55,835 nucleotides of DNA from contig FMBT01000573.1 of NCBI GenBank assembly GCA_900095095.1, forward strand, positions 1 to 55,835. Reading direction: 5' to 3'. Of this stretch, positions 23,871 to 32,726 are shown piece after piece. The stretch's first letter is position 1; every line of letters begins with the position of its first letter. The stretch comes from Fragilariopsis cylindrus CCMP1102 (lineage: Eukaryota; Bacillariophyta; Bacillariophyceae; Bacillariales; Bacillariaceae). The position numbers and the translations under genes are program-made. The notes under the pieces were generated by a model. That model searched no databases and was not told where the DNA came from. It saw only the letters and a program-made list of their open reading frames with translations.

Positions 23871-24496
23871 ATGATGGAAGAAAAAGTGGAGTTCGTTAAG
23901 GAGCATTACGAACAAATGGGATATCGTGTCCATTCTGGATTACAATTCGGTGCGGAGCTTGTTTTATATGCAGACCGTCCTGATCTTGTCCATTCAGATT
24001 TCTGCATCAACGTTACTCGTGATGGTAAGTTTAATGTGTGTGTGTGTGTGCTGTGCGTGCATGTGTTTTGTATTATATGGGTATTGTATTGTATTGTGCT
24101 TAATTTGATTGGTTTGTTGATGAAGCCAATCATTGATCGCTGGTGCCACAGTAATACTATAGTATATCAAGATACAATGGATGGTTGAACAAATCAATTG
24201 ATAAATCAATACATTCTGACATTTATTTCTTCGTTTTTCACTCATTCATTCATTCACCAGACGAATTTATTGACTGGAGAGAAATGCAAACTCTTGTTCG
24301 TTCGATGCCTGACTTGCACAAGACTCTTGTACTGGTAAATGCAAATGCAGCAAAGGTCATAGACAAAGACGGTAATAACAATCGCTGTGTCGATGAGCTC
24401 GCAATTTCAACAGAACATGCTCCATTCCGACATAAACCGAAACCGATCGAAGTTGGTGCCCAGAGGAAAAATAAGAACAAGAAAGTCAAAATTTGA
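23871..24496 (+). CDS. tRNA-splicing endonuclease catalytic-domain protein (Sen2/Sen34 family)
   Basis: Exons 23871-24024 and 24261-24496 give 129 residues. The fold signature of the tRNA intron endonuclease catalytic domain is clear: GYRVHSGLQFGAELVLY, then DLVHSDF, then LHKTLVLV. The catalytic triad would be Tyr33, His41 and Lys72. The 31-residue His-Lys spacing equals that of archaeal EndA (His125/Lys156 in M. jannaschii). The enzyme cuts pre-tRNA introns as part of the TSEN complex. No N-terminal domain is present, so the protein is about the catalytic domain alone. Either it is genuinely short or an upstream exon was missed. The tail is basic (KNKNKKVKI). Sen2 versus Sen34 cannot be settled from sequence reading. 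The intron carries a (TG)n tract. Confidence 0.82.
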
Positions 24497-24771
24497 AAAT
24501 TAGACCCGCAAAAAAGAAATCAAAAAAAGTCTTGTCTATTTCTTTTTTTCCTATCTTTTTACAATTTATATTTAAAACTTATAAACATTCCCTTCCAAAC
24601 ATGTACTCACGAGACTCTCGTTTTATCCTTCCCTCACTATTATTATAATACAATACACACAAACACACAATACAATACAATGCAATACTTATTTTCGATG
24701 GATCTATAATCCTCTAGAAAACTATCGAACTTAAATACTAAATCCCGTTCCAAATTTAAAAAAAATTAGCG

Positions 24772-25416
24772 ATGGACTCCAAATCATTAAATGCAGGAGC
24801 TTACGTCTTCACACCGGGAGGATCGAATGATGACAGTAACAATGAAACGTCCGTACCTAGCACAGGTACAACTACAGGCACGGACACAATAGAAGCAGGT
24901 ACTGGTGCACCGTTGCGAGATTCATTAACAGAAATAGTCGAAGGTATCGACAAAGTAAAGATTGAAGATGCTCATGCTGGGGCGACTCCTACTTCTGACG
25001 TTACTGCACCACCACCATTGCCAAACAATGCTCCGGCTGCAAAAACGGCTCTGCCATCTCATTTGGCAAAGCATGCTGCTGAATTTTGGTTTCCAGAATG
25101 CCGTGACTGTTCGTGCTGTAAAGGCTTCAAATATGGATGCAATTGTGCGGCTTCAAATGGTGGGTCTTGTGCATGCGTTTCCGAGGACGATGTTCCCGCA
25201 GTAGCGGCTCCACCAAACAACGCTAATTCTCATCAACAACAAAGATACCCTTCTACTGGTAGTGGACGTGGTAGTCATTCTCATAGTCATGGTGGCGGCC
25301 GTGGTGGTGGTGGTGGTGGTGGAGGAAGGCGCAAAGTTCCTTGCAGATTCTTCTTTACAGCTCAGGGTTGTCGGTTTGGTGATTCTTGTACATTTGATCA
25401 TACAAGTCAAGGATAA
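24772..25416 (+). CDS. PAM2-motif plus CCCH zinc-finger protein
   Basis: This single-exon protein has 214 residues. Residues 5-14, LNAGAYVFTP, fit the PAM2 consensus LNxxAxxFxP, which binds the MLLE domain of poly(A)-binding protein. The C-terminus has one CCCH finger of canonical spacing (C-x8-C-x5-C-x3-H in CRFFFTAQGC-RFGDSC-TFDH), of the type that binds RNA. Between them are a low-complexity linker, a conserved-looking Cys-rich block (FWFPECRDCSCCKGFKYGCNC, 8 Cys within about 30 residues with its downstream Cys) and a His/Gly-rich stretch. The likely role is post-transcriptional control through mRNA 3' ends, inferred from the two motifs. I do not recognise a named orthologue, and the Cys-rich block is unassigned. 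Confidence 0.82.
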   Translation: MDSKSLNAGAYVFTPGGSNDDSNNETSVPSTGTTTGTDTIEAGTGAPLRDSLTEIVEGIDKVKIEDAHAGATPTSDVTAPPPLPNNAPAAKTALPSHLAKHAAEFWFPECRDCSCCKGFKYGCNCAASNGGSCACVSEDDVPAVAAPPNNANSHQQQRYPSTGSGRGSHSHSHGGGRGGGGGGGGRRKVPCRFFFTAQGCRFGDSCTFDHTSQG

Positions 25417-26075
25417 CAATTCAAGGAAAAGGAAAATCTTTCCTAAAAAATGTACTCCGAGAGCACAGGGAATCACTGTATCGATCAATCAATCAACCTC
25501 GTTAATAAAAAGTAGTGCGCTTTGGGTCTCTTAATATTTCTGCTATAATTTATTTTTTAAAATCACGCTTTTGCTACTATCATTGCATTGAAAAATAGTA
25601 TGCCCTGCTATTTTAATCACAGGACTACTCATTAAAACATATAGGTCCATTGCTAGCTTTGTGGGTGGAAAACTGCTTAATGCACACACTTATGCTAGTA
25701 TTTTTCTATGCAAATGAATAGGTCCCCCGAATAATAATTACTAGGACCAAATTACAGTATTTTTTGTGTCCATTTTCGAATTTTATGCAATCCCCCGAAT
25801 AATAATTACTACCCCCAAATCACAGTATTTTTTGTGTCCTTTTTCGAATTTTATGTTATATTTTCTTTGATTAATGACATTTAATAAGTTACCTCCAGCA
25901 AGAACAATAACACTTACCTGTCGGCAATAGGAACATTCCTGTGCAATAGTCAACAGAGTCGAGTCTATTGGAATACAGGTCCCAGCAGTTGCGCTTAGAC
26001 GACAAAATAGTCGGAGTTAAAGTCGTCACATTTGCATCAAATTCTGAAGGGAATTTGTAGACGGCAGATTTTAAG
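25417..26075. other. intergenic with a 68-bp tandem duplication
   Basis: This is 659 bp between two plus-strand genes, holding the 3' UTR of the CCCH gene and the promoter of SEC3. The only notable content is the duplicated unit at 25723-25855. Confidence 0.5.
25723..25855. repeat. 68-bp imperfect tandem duplication
   Basis: The unit starts TCCCCCGAATAATAATTACT at 25723 and again at 25791, with a handful of substitutions. Both copies include the shared ACAGTATTTTTTGTGTCC and TTTTCGAATTTTATG stretches. Confidence 0.85.
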
Positions 26076-29000
26076 ATGGATAACATTAAAGATCTCGGAA
26101 AGGGAATGAAAGGTGCGACCAAGAAGACATTTAAAGGAGCTGCAAAAGGGTTGAAACAGACAAAAAAGATTGCTGGGAAAACTGCTAAATATGCTGGAGT
26201 TGGCGTGAAAAAGACTGGTAAAATGACTGGTCTCATTAGCAAAAGCAAGTCACCGAAAGACAAAACAACGGGAATAGACGACATGGAAGGTGACGAAGAT
26301 GAAGTTGGCGATTACGATGAGGAAGAAATGGGTATGTACATGGGATACAACGATGAGGTATCTATGACTAAGGCAAATCACATTCTCTCATCAAAAGGTA
26401 CTCATCGTCTTAATCGAATTTTAAGAAAAACAAACGACGAAGACGAGGAATTTAATCCCCATAGCTTCGGAATAGATGATAGGACTGGTGCGCAAAATAT
26501 TCAGAAACTTGACGATCCAAAAGACCCAGACGAAGTCTCAGCGTTTGTCTGCAGTGTAGTTCTTCCTCCCCTTCGGATCGACCAACGTTCAATTGGTGGA
26601 ACGATTGCTTCTGAAGAGTACCCAGAAAACATGATACAAGAATCACTGCTATGCTTCAGATGTAAATCCTTCGAGTTGACAGGGACAGATCACATTTCGG
26701 CCTCGAGTCTAGAAAATCCAGCAACCTATGCCAAACACAAAAGATCGTTGGGTCTATTTGGAAAGGGTAGTAAGGGACGGAACAAACTTCATTACGTTGT
26801 TCTAGCACGATCTACCAACCAACCACTCTTACACTCGAAAAAGACCAACGAAAAGGATACGAATCGACAAGGAGCTGCCGATGCAGGATACGACAAAATG
26901 TTTTCACCCGGAGATGATGATCTTGACGTTATAGAAGAAGCAAAAGAAGATTCACTGGATCAAGAAAACGAAGGAGAAGATGAAGAAATGCGAGACTCCG
27001 ACGATCAAGGACTAGAGGGGGGCGAGTCAGACAATACTGAGGTATCGTCATTTCCCGCTTTAGTCTGCCTTACACTAAATAGCGACGGTGTAAATCCAGA
27101 CATTCGGAAACTAATCGAGTTGGATCAGTTGACAACTGTTCAAGATGTGACGGCTACTGTAGTTCAACTTGCTTTCCAAAATGGAGATACAGTTCGATTT
27201 GATTTCAGTGAAGATGACGAAACCAAAATTGTAGAGGCTGGACTGGTGAAGGAACGCTTCATATGGTCGTTGCTTCAAGTCCACGCAATGTTATGCGTCT
27301 CTGTTGTAGAAAGAAGTTCCCTTGCGAGCACCAATTCAGGCAACGTCGTTAGGGCACTGTTGCCACCACTAAATATTAGAAATCTAGATCGCGCTGAATT
27401 ACAATATGTCGCCACCGTCAATAGCTTTCTCAAGTCTGACGCGACACTTTGTGCCTTGTTGGATCGACAAAGAGTACTCGCCCGAGAAAAAGACGAGGCA
27501 CCATTGAAAGAAGGTGGAGAGGTAGTGGAGGAAAAAAGTGGTGATATACGAGATGGGATGACGTATGATCTCATGATGGGAAACTTTGCAACACGTGTCG
27601 CCATATTCCATTCAGCTGATGAACGAGCCGAGGCTGAAGAGATCCTAAATTCAACAGAATGGACATTGTCTCTAAGTAGTGAGGAAAGTGCAGCTGCCAC
27701 AGCAGCAGAGCGACTCTCTCTTGTCCTTCAAAGAAGGATGCGTGATCTGGAGGCAGAAACTTGTAGACGACTGATAGCCTGGGAAGACGAGAAGCATTTA
27801 TCGGTTACTGGTCAAGCGGGATTATTTGCTCAGACTGCAAATCGAGATACCGTAGATGCTTTATCGTTGGCCCATCTTTTCACTACTCTGGAATCTTTGG
27901 ACAGAGAGCTGATTGAAATGGAGGATTGGCTCGATGATAGGGTATTGGCCATCAAACCACTCACTGACGATTGTCGCGACATTGAAGAAGAGAATCGTCA
28001 ATTAGAGCAACAATGGAAGTCTTATGATTTGTTGGGCTCTGAAATGCGTCGTCTGTTGAAGGGACTTGTTATCGATGAAGACCTAGAACTGATCCTTGGC
28101 AACCCAGCTTCTGCTCTAGTATATGATGATGCAGGTAATATCCAGGTAGAAGAAAGCGAAGATGGAGTAGATCGGGTGTATGATGCTGGTAAAGCGCTTC
28201 AAGAGGCAACAGAACACGCCGAAAAGGCTGGAGGTCTACATCTTCGTGCTGTGAGTGAGAGGGTCGAAGCCCTTGCACAGGCCTCAGAGTTTTTCTGTAC
28301 TTCTATGGCTCAGATCATTGTTACCATCATGGAACAATTCAAGACGGAGGTCGTGGCTGCGAGTGATCATGGCAAGGTTTCGAAGCAGGATACTCACTCA
28401 ATGATAGCGAAAAAGATTCGAGATACCCAACGAAAATTTCAGAGCTCTCTTCTCGGTTACATTAAGCTCATTGAAGTCATGGCTCTATTGAGTCCAAAGC
28501 TACTCCCTGCAATCAGAGACGCGTACTCGGAGATGGTAGCAGAAGGTATTCTTATGAAAAAACGAATGAAAGGCTACTTTCAAGCATTACCAGGAAAGAA
28601 CTCTGCGTACTTGAATAATGCAGCAAAAGATCTAAAGAATTACTCTCCGTACGAACCTGGAAGCAAAGAGATGACGGTAAACGCTGAAGATATCAAGTAC
28701 GCCCTAAGTGAGCTGCTACCTGTTGTGGCACGAGAGGCTTACTTTACTGCAGCTCTATTTGGACTTTCCAGTAAAGCTAAAGACGGACGTGAGAAGAAGC
28801 GCAACTTTGAAGCGGCGAAAAAAAGCGTTGACCACTCGACACAATATTTCCGATATTACATTCAGCGAACCTGTGGCATAGTTGAGGATGGCGAAAAGGA
28901 CCCAAATATGCGATTAAGAGCAGATCCTATGCTATCGCTTGTTGCTTCTATCCATCTAAACGAAGCCATGGAAAATTACATCGATCGTGAGAAGAAAGGT

Positions 29001-29969
29001 GGAGATCACTCATTATCTTTGGCGTATGTCCGAGCTACGATCTTGGATCTGAGAAAGAAGGTTGATAAACAATGGGTGGCCTGGGTAGAACAACAAATCG
29101 AATGGATTCGTAGCAATCCCGGAGTCCCTTCGAATGGTAAGAGAGCTGGCATATACGCTGCTTTTGCCAGATTCCCTTGCTATATCGATCACATTCTTCT
29201 TTGCTGTCGCGAAGGGAGAACGGATAACTTCACACCTAATTTAGCAAACATCAAAGTAGTAAGCTATTATTTACAGAAGATTGCAACAGCTCTTCTTGAG
29301 AGTCTTCGAATTTGTTCGGAGCAGGAGACAACAGATCAACAGTATGCTTCCAGTGTAATGCAAATGGAGAACAGTTATTTCTTTACTCAATCATTGAAAA
29401 ACCGTGGAAGCGAAATCACGGCTCTCTTTCAAAAGCAGATCCTAAAAGCTAACTCAGTTTGCAAGTCCAGCACAGATGCGTATCTTGGGTGGATGATCAA
29501 GCGGGAATTCAAGAGTCTTCATGCACTCTTCTCTAATATATCTAAGATTAGACGAGAAGTTGGTGATAGAGATGTTCCCATGCATGTCCCGAAGGCCACT
29601 TTTATTAAGACATTAACAAAAGAATCAAACAGAGAGACTATGAAAGAAAAGATTGCTATCATCTACTCAAGAATGGAGAAACATCTTTCGGAGGAAGGGG
29701 GACTTCTTCCTGTTGCTTGGAAGGCCCTTGTAAAAGTTCTATATGAATGGTTTGGAAGGTGGGAAAAGCTGAGCTCTCAGATCTACAAGCATGTATTAGA
29801 ACCGAGTGCAGTTGATGTGGTTCGCATTGCTAAGGCTGCTGGAGCAAGTACTGGGCAAGATGATCGAGCAGGTGGAACTGGTCGTAACGCTTCAGCTACA
29901 AGTAATAGAGAACTTGGTCTGAACAACGTTGCTAGTAATACTCGAGGAGCATCTATGGCACAATTTTAA
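26076..29969 (+). CDS. SEC3: exocyst complex component SEC3 (EXOC1)
   Basis: This single-exon protein has 1297 residues (plant and animal SEC3 about 890). SEC3 is an exocyst subunit that helps tether secretory vesicles to the plasma membrane. Identity rests on the coiled-coil core at about residues 610-660 (LESLDRELIEMEDWLDDR, then EEENRQLEQQWKSYDLLGSE) and on the helical C-terminal module (LIEVMALLSPKLLPAIRDAY; LLPVVAREAYFTAALFG; FGRWEKLSSQIYKHVLEPS). The family's N-terminal membrane-binding PH-like region would correspond to about residues 150-300. Ahead of it is an unusual Lys/Gly-rich N-terminus (residues 1-60), then a long acidic, disordered insert at about 270-320. The extra length comes from these inserts. 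Confident family call; subdomain borders are approximate. Confidence 0.86.
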   Translation: MDNIKDLGKGMKGATKKTFKGAAKGLKQTKKIAGKTAKYAGVGVKKTGKMTGLISKSKSPKDKTTGIDDMEGDEDEVGDYDEEEMGMYMGYNDEVSMTKANHILSSKGTHRLNRILRKTNDEDEEFNPHSFGIDDRTGAQNIQKLDDPKDPDEVSAFVCSVVLPPLRIDQRSIGGTIASEEYPENMIQESLLCFRCKSFELTGTDHISASSLENPATYAKHKRSLGLFGKGSKGRNKLHYVVLARSTNQPLLHSKKTNEKDTNRQGAADAGYDKMFSPGDDDLDVIEEAKEDSLDQENEGEDEEMRDSDDQGLEGGESDNTEVSSFPALVCLTLNSDGVNPDIRKLIELDQLTTVQDVTATVVQLAFQNGDTVRFDFSEDDETKIVEAGLVKERFIWSLLQVHAMLCVSVVERSSLASTNSGNVVRALLPPLNIRNLDRAELQYVATVNSFLKSDATLCALLDRQRVLAREKDEAPLKEGGEVVEEKSGDIRDGMTYDLMMGNFATRVAIFHSADERAEAEEILNSTEWTLSLSSEESAAATAAERLSLVLQRRMRDLEAETCRRLIAWEDEKHLSVTGQAGLFAQTANRDTVDALSLAHLFTTLESLDRELIEMEDWLDDRVLAIKPLTDDCRDIEEENRQLEQQWKSYDLLGSEMRRLLKGLVIDEDLELILGNPASALVYDDAGNIQVEESEDGVDRVYDAGKALQEATEHAEKAGGLHLRAVSERVEALAQASEFFCTSMAQIIVTIMEQFKTEVVAASDHGKVSKQDTHSMIAKKIRDTQRKFQSSLLGYIKLIEVMALLSPKLLPAIRDAYSEMVAEGILMKKRMKGYFQALPGKNSAYLNNAAKDLKNYSPYEPGSKEMTVNAEDIKYALSELLPVVAREAYFTAALFGLSSKAKDGREKKRNFEAAKKSVDHSTQYFRYYIQRTCGIVEDGEKDPNMRLRADPMLSLVASIHLNEAMENYIDREKKGGDHSLSLAYVRATILDLRKKVDKQWVAWVEQQIEWIRSNPGVPSNGKRAGIYAAFARFPCYIDHILLCCREGRTDNFTPNLANIKVVSYYLQKIATALLESLRICSEQETTDQQYASSVMQMENSYFFTQSLKNRGSEITALFQKQILKANSVCKSSTDAYLGWMIKREFKSLHALFSNISKIRREVGDRDVPMHVPKATFIKTLTKESNRETMKEKIAIIYSRMEKHLSEEGGLLPVAWKALVKVLYEWFGRWEKLSSQIYKHVLEPSAVDVVRIAKAAGASTGQDDRAGGTGRNASATSNRELGLNNVASNTRGASMAQF

Positions 29970-30118
29970 TCTTTCATTAGTAAAAAACCTGATGAAAGGA
30001 CTGTAAACTATTTTAAACACATACACATACGCATTTTTTTCTTCCTTTCAATATAAACAATTTGGATATTACTTCTATAATACTAGCTACTGATGAGGTT
30101 TAGGCTGGTTTTTCGGAT

Positions 30119-30364
30119 TCAAACCCAATTTTTGTCTTCGTTTTGATGAGGTTTAGAGGGTGATGGCTCATTCTCTTCGGAAGAGGCTTCTACCAGCACA
30201 TTAGTTAAAATCTTCGTCTGGGGTAACGCGAGAGGCTCATACACTTCTGGAACCAAGAGACCAACAAAGAAGAGAAATATAGCAAATATGAAAGAGACAA
30301 TACCCAATAGTTGGTACGGGCGAATCGCGTATCCTTCATATGCCAGAACCGTTCTCAGAGGCAC
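30119..30364 (-). CDS. possible small single-pass membrane protein, 5' end uncertain
   Basis: An 81-codon frame with one strong hydrophobic segment (LLGIVSFIFAIFLFFVGLLV) and an acidic, polar tail. It has no ATG: the nominal start is GTG, and an in-frame TGA lies 24 bp upstream. A pyrimidine-rich stretch ending in CTGAG just inside the frame could be a 3' splice site, so the real gene may have an upstream exon that I could not place. I recognise no family. It lies 149 bp downstream of SEC3, tail-to-tail. Confidence 0.3.
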   Translation of the reverse strand: MPLRTVLAYEGYAIRPYQLLGIVSFIFAIFLFFVGLLVPEVYEPLALPQTKILTNVLVEASSEENEPSPSKPHQNEDKNWV

Positions 30365-30810
30365 AAAGATTGAGAAATAGTACGATCAGCACATGTGAGA
30401 TGAAATTCTTCATCAATATTACCCAGATAAAAGGGATGGACCAATATATATATATATATTATATATATATTGTGGTGTAGGGTCTTCCTAAAAAAACAGT
30501 ATGTGTTTGGGGTAATTAAAGCGAAAAAATCGAAGTAGGACTGTATAACTCGTCAATCCTAAGACTACCTAACTACAAAGAATGCACAAACGTCATCAAC
30601 GACTATAGTATATCCCAAATATTGTCGGACAGGTGGTGTGGATAAATGGAATAACACTTCATATTATTATTGTTTACTTTCTACATCCAATTTGTACTTT
30701 CCCATTATAAAAAAAATATACCATTATTGATAACAACAGTTAACGCGACATAATACTGTAGTAATAGAAATAGCAATCCATACTGCATATGTACGTATGA
30801 ACTTTCCTTC
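30365..30810. other. intergenic, (AT)n tract
   Basis: 446 bp with an AT dinucleotide tract at about 30445-30472. No gene is seen, though an upstream exon of the small membrane protein is possible here. Confidence 0.4.
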
Positions 30811-31383
30811 CTAATTCTCTTCTTCATCTGTATCTTTCTTCAAAAATTTTCGAACTATGTTTTCGTCGATCCATGGTGTTGTGCCCAATGCGAGTCCGAT
30901 ACGAAGTGGCACCGCAAATCGTGCAAAATTAACAAATGCAAAAGCTTCTGCACCAAGTTTTCCCTGATCTTCTGCATTGGTCAAATCAGGGAAATGGCCT
31001 GTCACCTCATAGTAGCCAAAGATACAAACAGGAACAGAAATAGCCCAAAATCCTAATTCCCATAATGCATATGAAATAACTCCAGCTAGACCAGCTTCTT
31101 TCACTTGTGCCATCATTTTTTGTGTTTCTGTCATATCCTCTTCTGCAACTTTATCTTTATCATCTTTCTCTTCATCGGCCGATGATTGTTTTATGTTTAA
31201 GGCAACCTTATTCTCAAATGTTGTTTGTTCTTGAAAAATAATACGACCGCCACCGACACTACTTCTTTGATGACTTTTTACTCCGCATGATTGGCATGAT
31301 CCATGTGCAATAAATCCATTCGCAGCATTAATGCTACATGCAAGCGGAATTAAGAATTGAATTAAGCGTAATGACAGTTTCAT
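30811..31383 (-). CDS. plastid-targeted DUF1279 (FAM210-like) membrane protein
   Basis: 190 residues. A hydrophobic signal peptide is followed by NAANGFIAHG, an ASAFAP-type plastid motif. After a charged linker (about residues 65-90) comes the DUF1279 domain: KEAGLAGVISYALWELGFW, PVCIFGYYEVTGHFPD, and FARFAVPLRIGLALGTTPWI. The domain has two membrane-associated helices and is shared by mitochondrial FAM210A/B and by plant plastid proteins. The molecular function of the plastid members is not established. A (TTTTGC)n-like tract lies about 80 bp upstream of the ATG at 31466-31492. Confidence 0.8.
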   Translation of the reverse strand: MKLSLRLIQFLIPLACSINAANGFIAHGSCQSCGVKSHQRSSVGGGRIIFQEQTTFENKVALNIKQSSADEEKDDKDKVAEEDMTETQKMMAQVKEAGLAGVISYALWELGFWAISVPVCIFGYYEVTGHFPDLTNAEDQGKLGAEAFAFVNFARFAVPLRIGLALGTTPWIDENIVRKFLKKDTDEEEN

Positions 31384-32033
31384 CGTTATTTTGTCTCTTT
31401 AAGTATCTTTAGAAGTACTAGTAGTATCCTCAATGCCTTATTATGCTCGGTTATCTTGTGGTAAAAGTTTGCTTTTGCTTTTGCTTTTGCTTTGTTGTTG
31501 TTGTTGATGTTTGTGGATGTGGATGTTGCTGTTTGGAATAAATAATCTTTCATATATTGGGTTGGCGTTTTCCATCCCATCATTATGATGTTTCCTCTTC
31601 CAATCATTGTGTGGGTCGCAATCCTTAACGTATTCTGACGTGTTGACATAATAATTATGGTCTAATATTGGTGTCACTATACTGTAGACACGATGACACA
31701 AGTTCCAGTCGTGGCAAGGACTATGTATGGCTCATAAATATGTAAGTATGTATAATACGTATACAATTGTACCTCATACAAAAGCATGCTTGCCACCGAG
31801 CATTTTTTTTTTCACGATGAAATGAGAGTCGAAGAGATTAATTCGAGGATTATTGCGACAACAAAACTGAGACTAACACTAATTAATAATTGATATTGAT
31901 TATTGATCATTGATATTGATATTGACGGTAGCAATCAACGCATTACATTGCCAGTCACAGAGGACCTCAATTACAATATAATATTCCAGAGTAAATATCT
32001 ATCCAAAGTCTATTTCAGCAAGAGTCCTCTAAA
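31384..32033. promoter_or_regulatory. divergent region, DUF1279 / MRG genes
   Basis: 650 bp between two head-to-head genes. It contains a short TTTTGC microsatellite near 31466 and GAT/ATT-rich runs near 31890-31925. Overlapping minus-strand frames here have no domain features. Confidence 0.4.
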
Positions 32034-32726
32034 ATGGCGGGAAAAGACGGAAAGAAGCGAGGACGAAAGACGGAAAATGACAACAGCAACAGCACGAGTG
32101 CTGTTAGCACTACTCGTAATTATAAACGCAGGTCAACTGACTCGAATGTGGCTTATCAAGAATATTGTGAACTACCCTTTACACTAAGCAGCATTCTCGT
32201 CGATGAGTTTGAATATATCACACGAAATGACATACATGCTATGAGAAGTTTGCATGTTCTTCCATGTCCGGTGACTGTGAAGCAAGTCCTTGAACATTAC
32301 CAAAAAAAACGCAATAAGAACCACAATGACGACGATGAGAAACTAAAACAAGAGCAGATTAAAAGATTCTGCGATTCACTTGCTTTACTGTTCGACGACG
32401 CCTTACCTGTTTGTCTTTTGTATCGTGAGGAACGACCCCAATACGAGTCTCTTCAAAATGACGAAAATCTAAGATTGAAACGTCCGTGCGAAATATATGG
32501 ATCGACATTTTTACTTCGTCTCCTCAGAAGGTTACCAACACTATTATGCACAGAATCTAGAAAAGAAATGGATGAAGTCGGACCACTTTTTGCAGACTTG
32601 GTGGTCCTTTTACAAAAGAATCGTCAGGCATGCTTCAAGGACTCGTATCGTAAGCCAAAGAAAAATGAGCTTCTTTCGTGGGAAAAAGAAAATATTGGTA
32701 CCGACAACGGCTGTGGCGAGCGATAG
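32034..32726 (+). CDS. MRG-domain protein (MRG15/Eaf3-like), no chromodomain
   Basis: 230 residues. After a basic, polar N-terminus (about 45 residues) comes an MRG domain: LPFTLSSILVDEFEYITR, LPCPVTVKQVLEHY, ALLFDDALPVCLLYREERPQY, then IYGSTFLLRLLRRLPTLL. In MRG15/Eaf3 this domain docks partners of histone acetyltransferase and deacetylase complexes (NuA4/Tip60, Rpd3S/Sin3). The usual N-terminal chromodomain that reads methylated histone H3 is absent, as in mammalian MORF4L2. The ATG at 32034 lies 14 bp after TATTTCAG, which could be a splice acceptor, so an upstream chromodomain exon cannot be excluded. Confidence 0.8.
   Translation: MAGKDGKKRGRKTENDNSNSTSAVSTTRNYKRRSTDSNVAYQEYCELPFTLSSILVDEFEYITRNDIHAMRSLHVLPCPVTVKQVLEHYQKKRNKNHNDDDEKLKQEQIKRFCDSLALLFDDALPVCLLYREERPQYESLQNDENLRLKRPCEIYGSTFLLRLLRRLPTLLCTESRKEMDEVGPLFADLVVLLQKNRQACFKDSYRKPKKNELLSWEKENIGTDNGCGER

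Noticed and set aside
31386-31701. Two overlapping minus-strand frames upstream of the DUF1279 gene
   Set aside because: They overlap each other and a TTTTGC microsatellite; the protein is repeat-driven (KAKAKAK) with no family signal. More likely 5' UTR or promoter.
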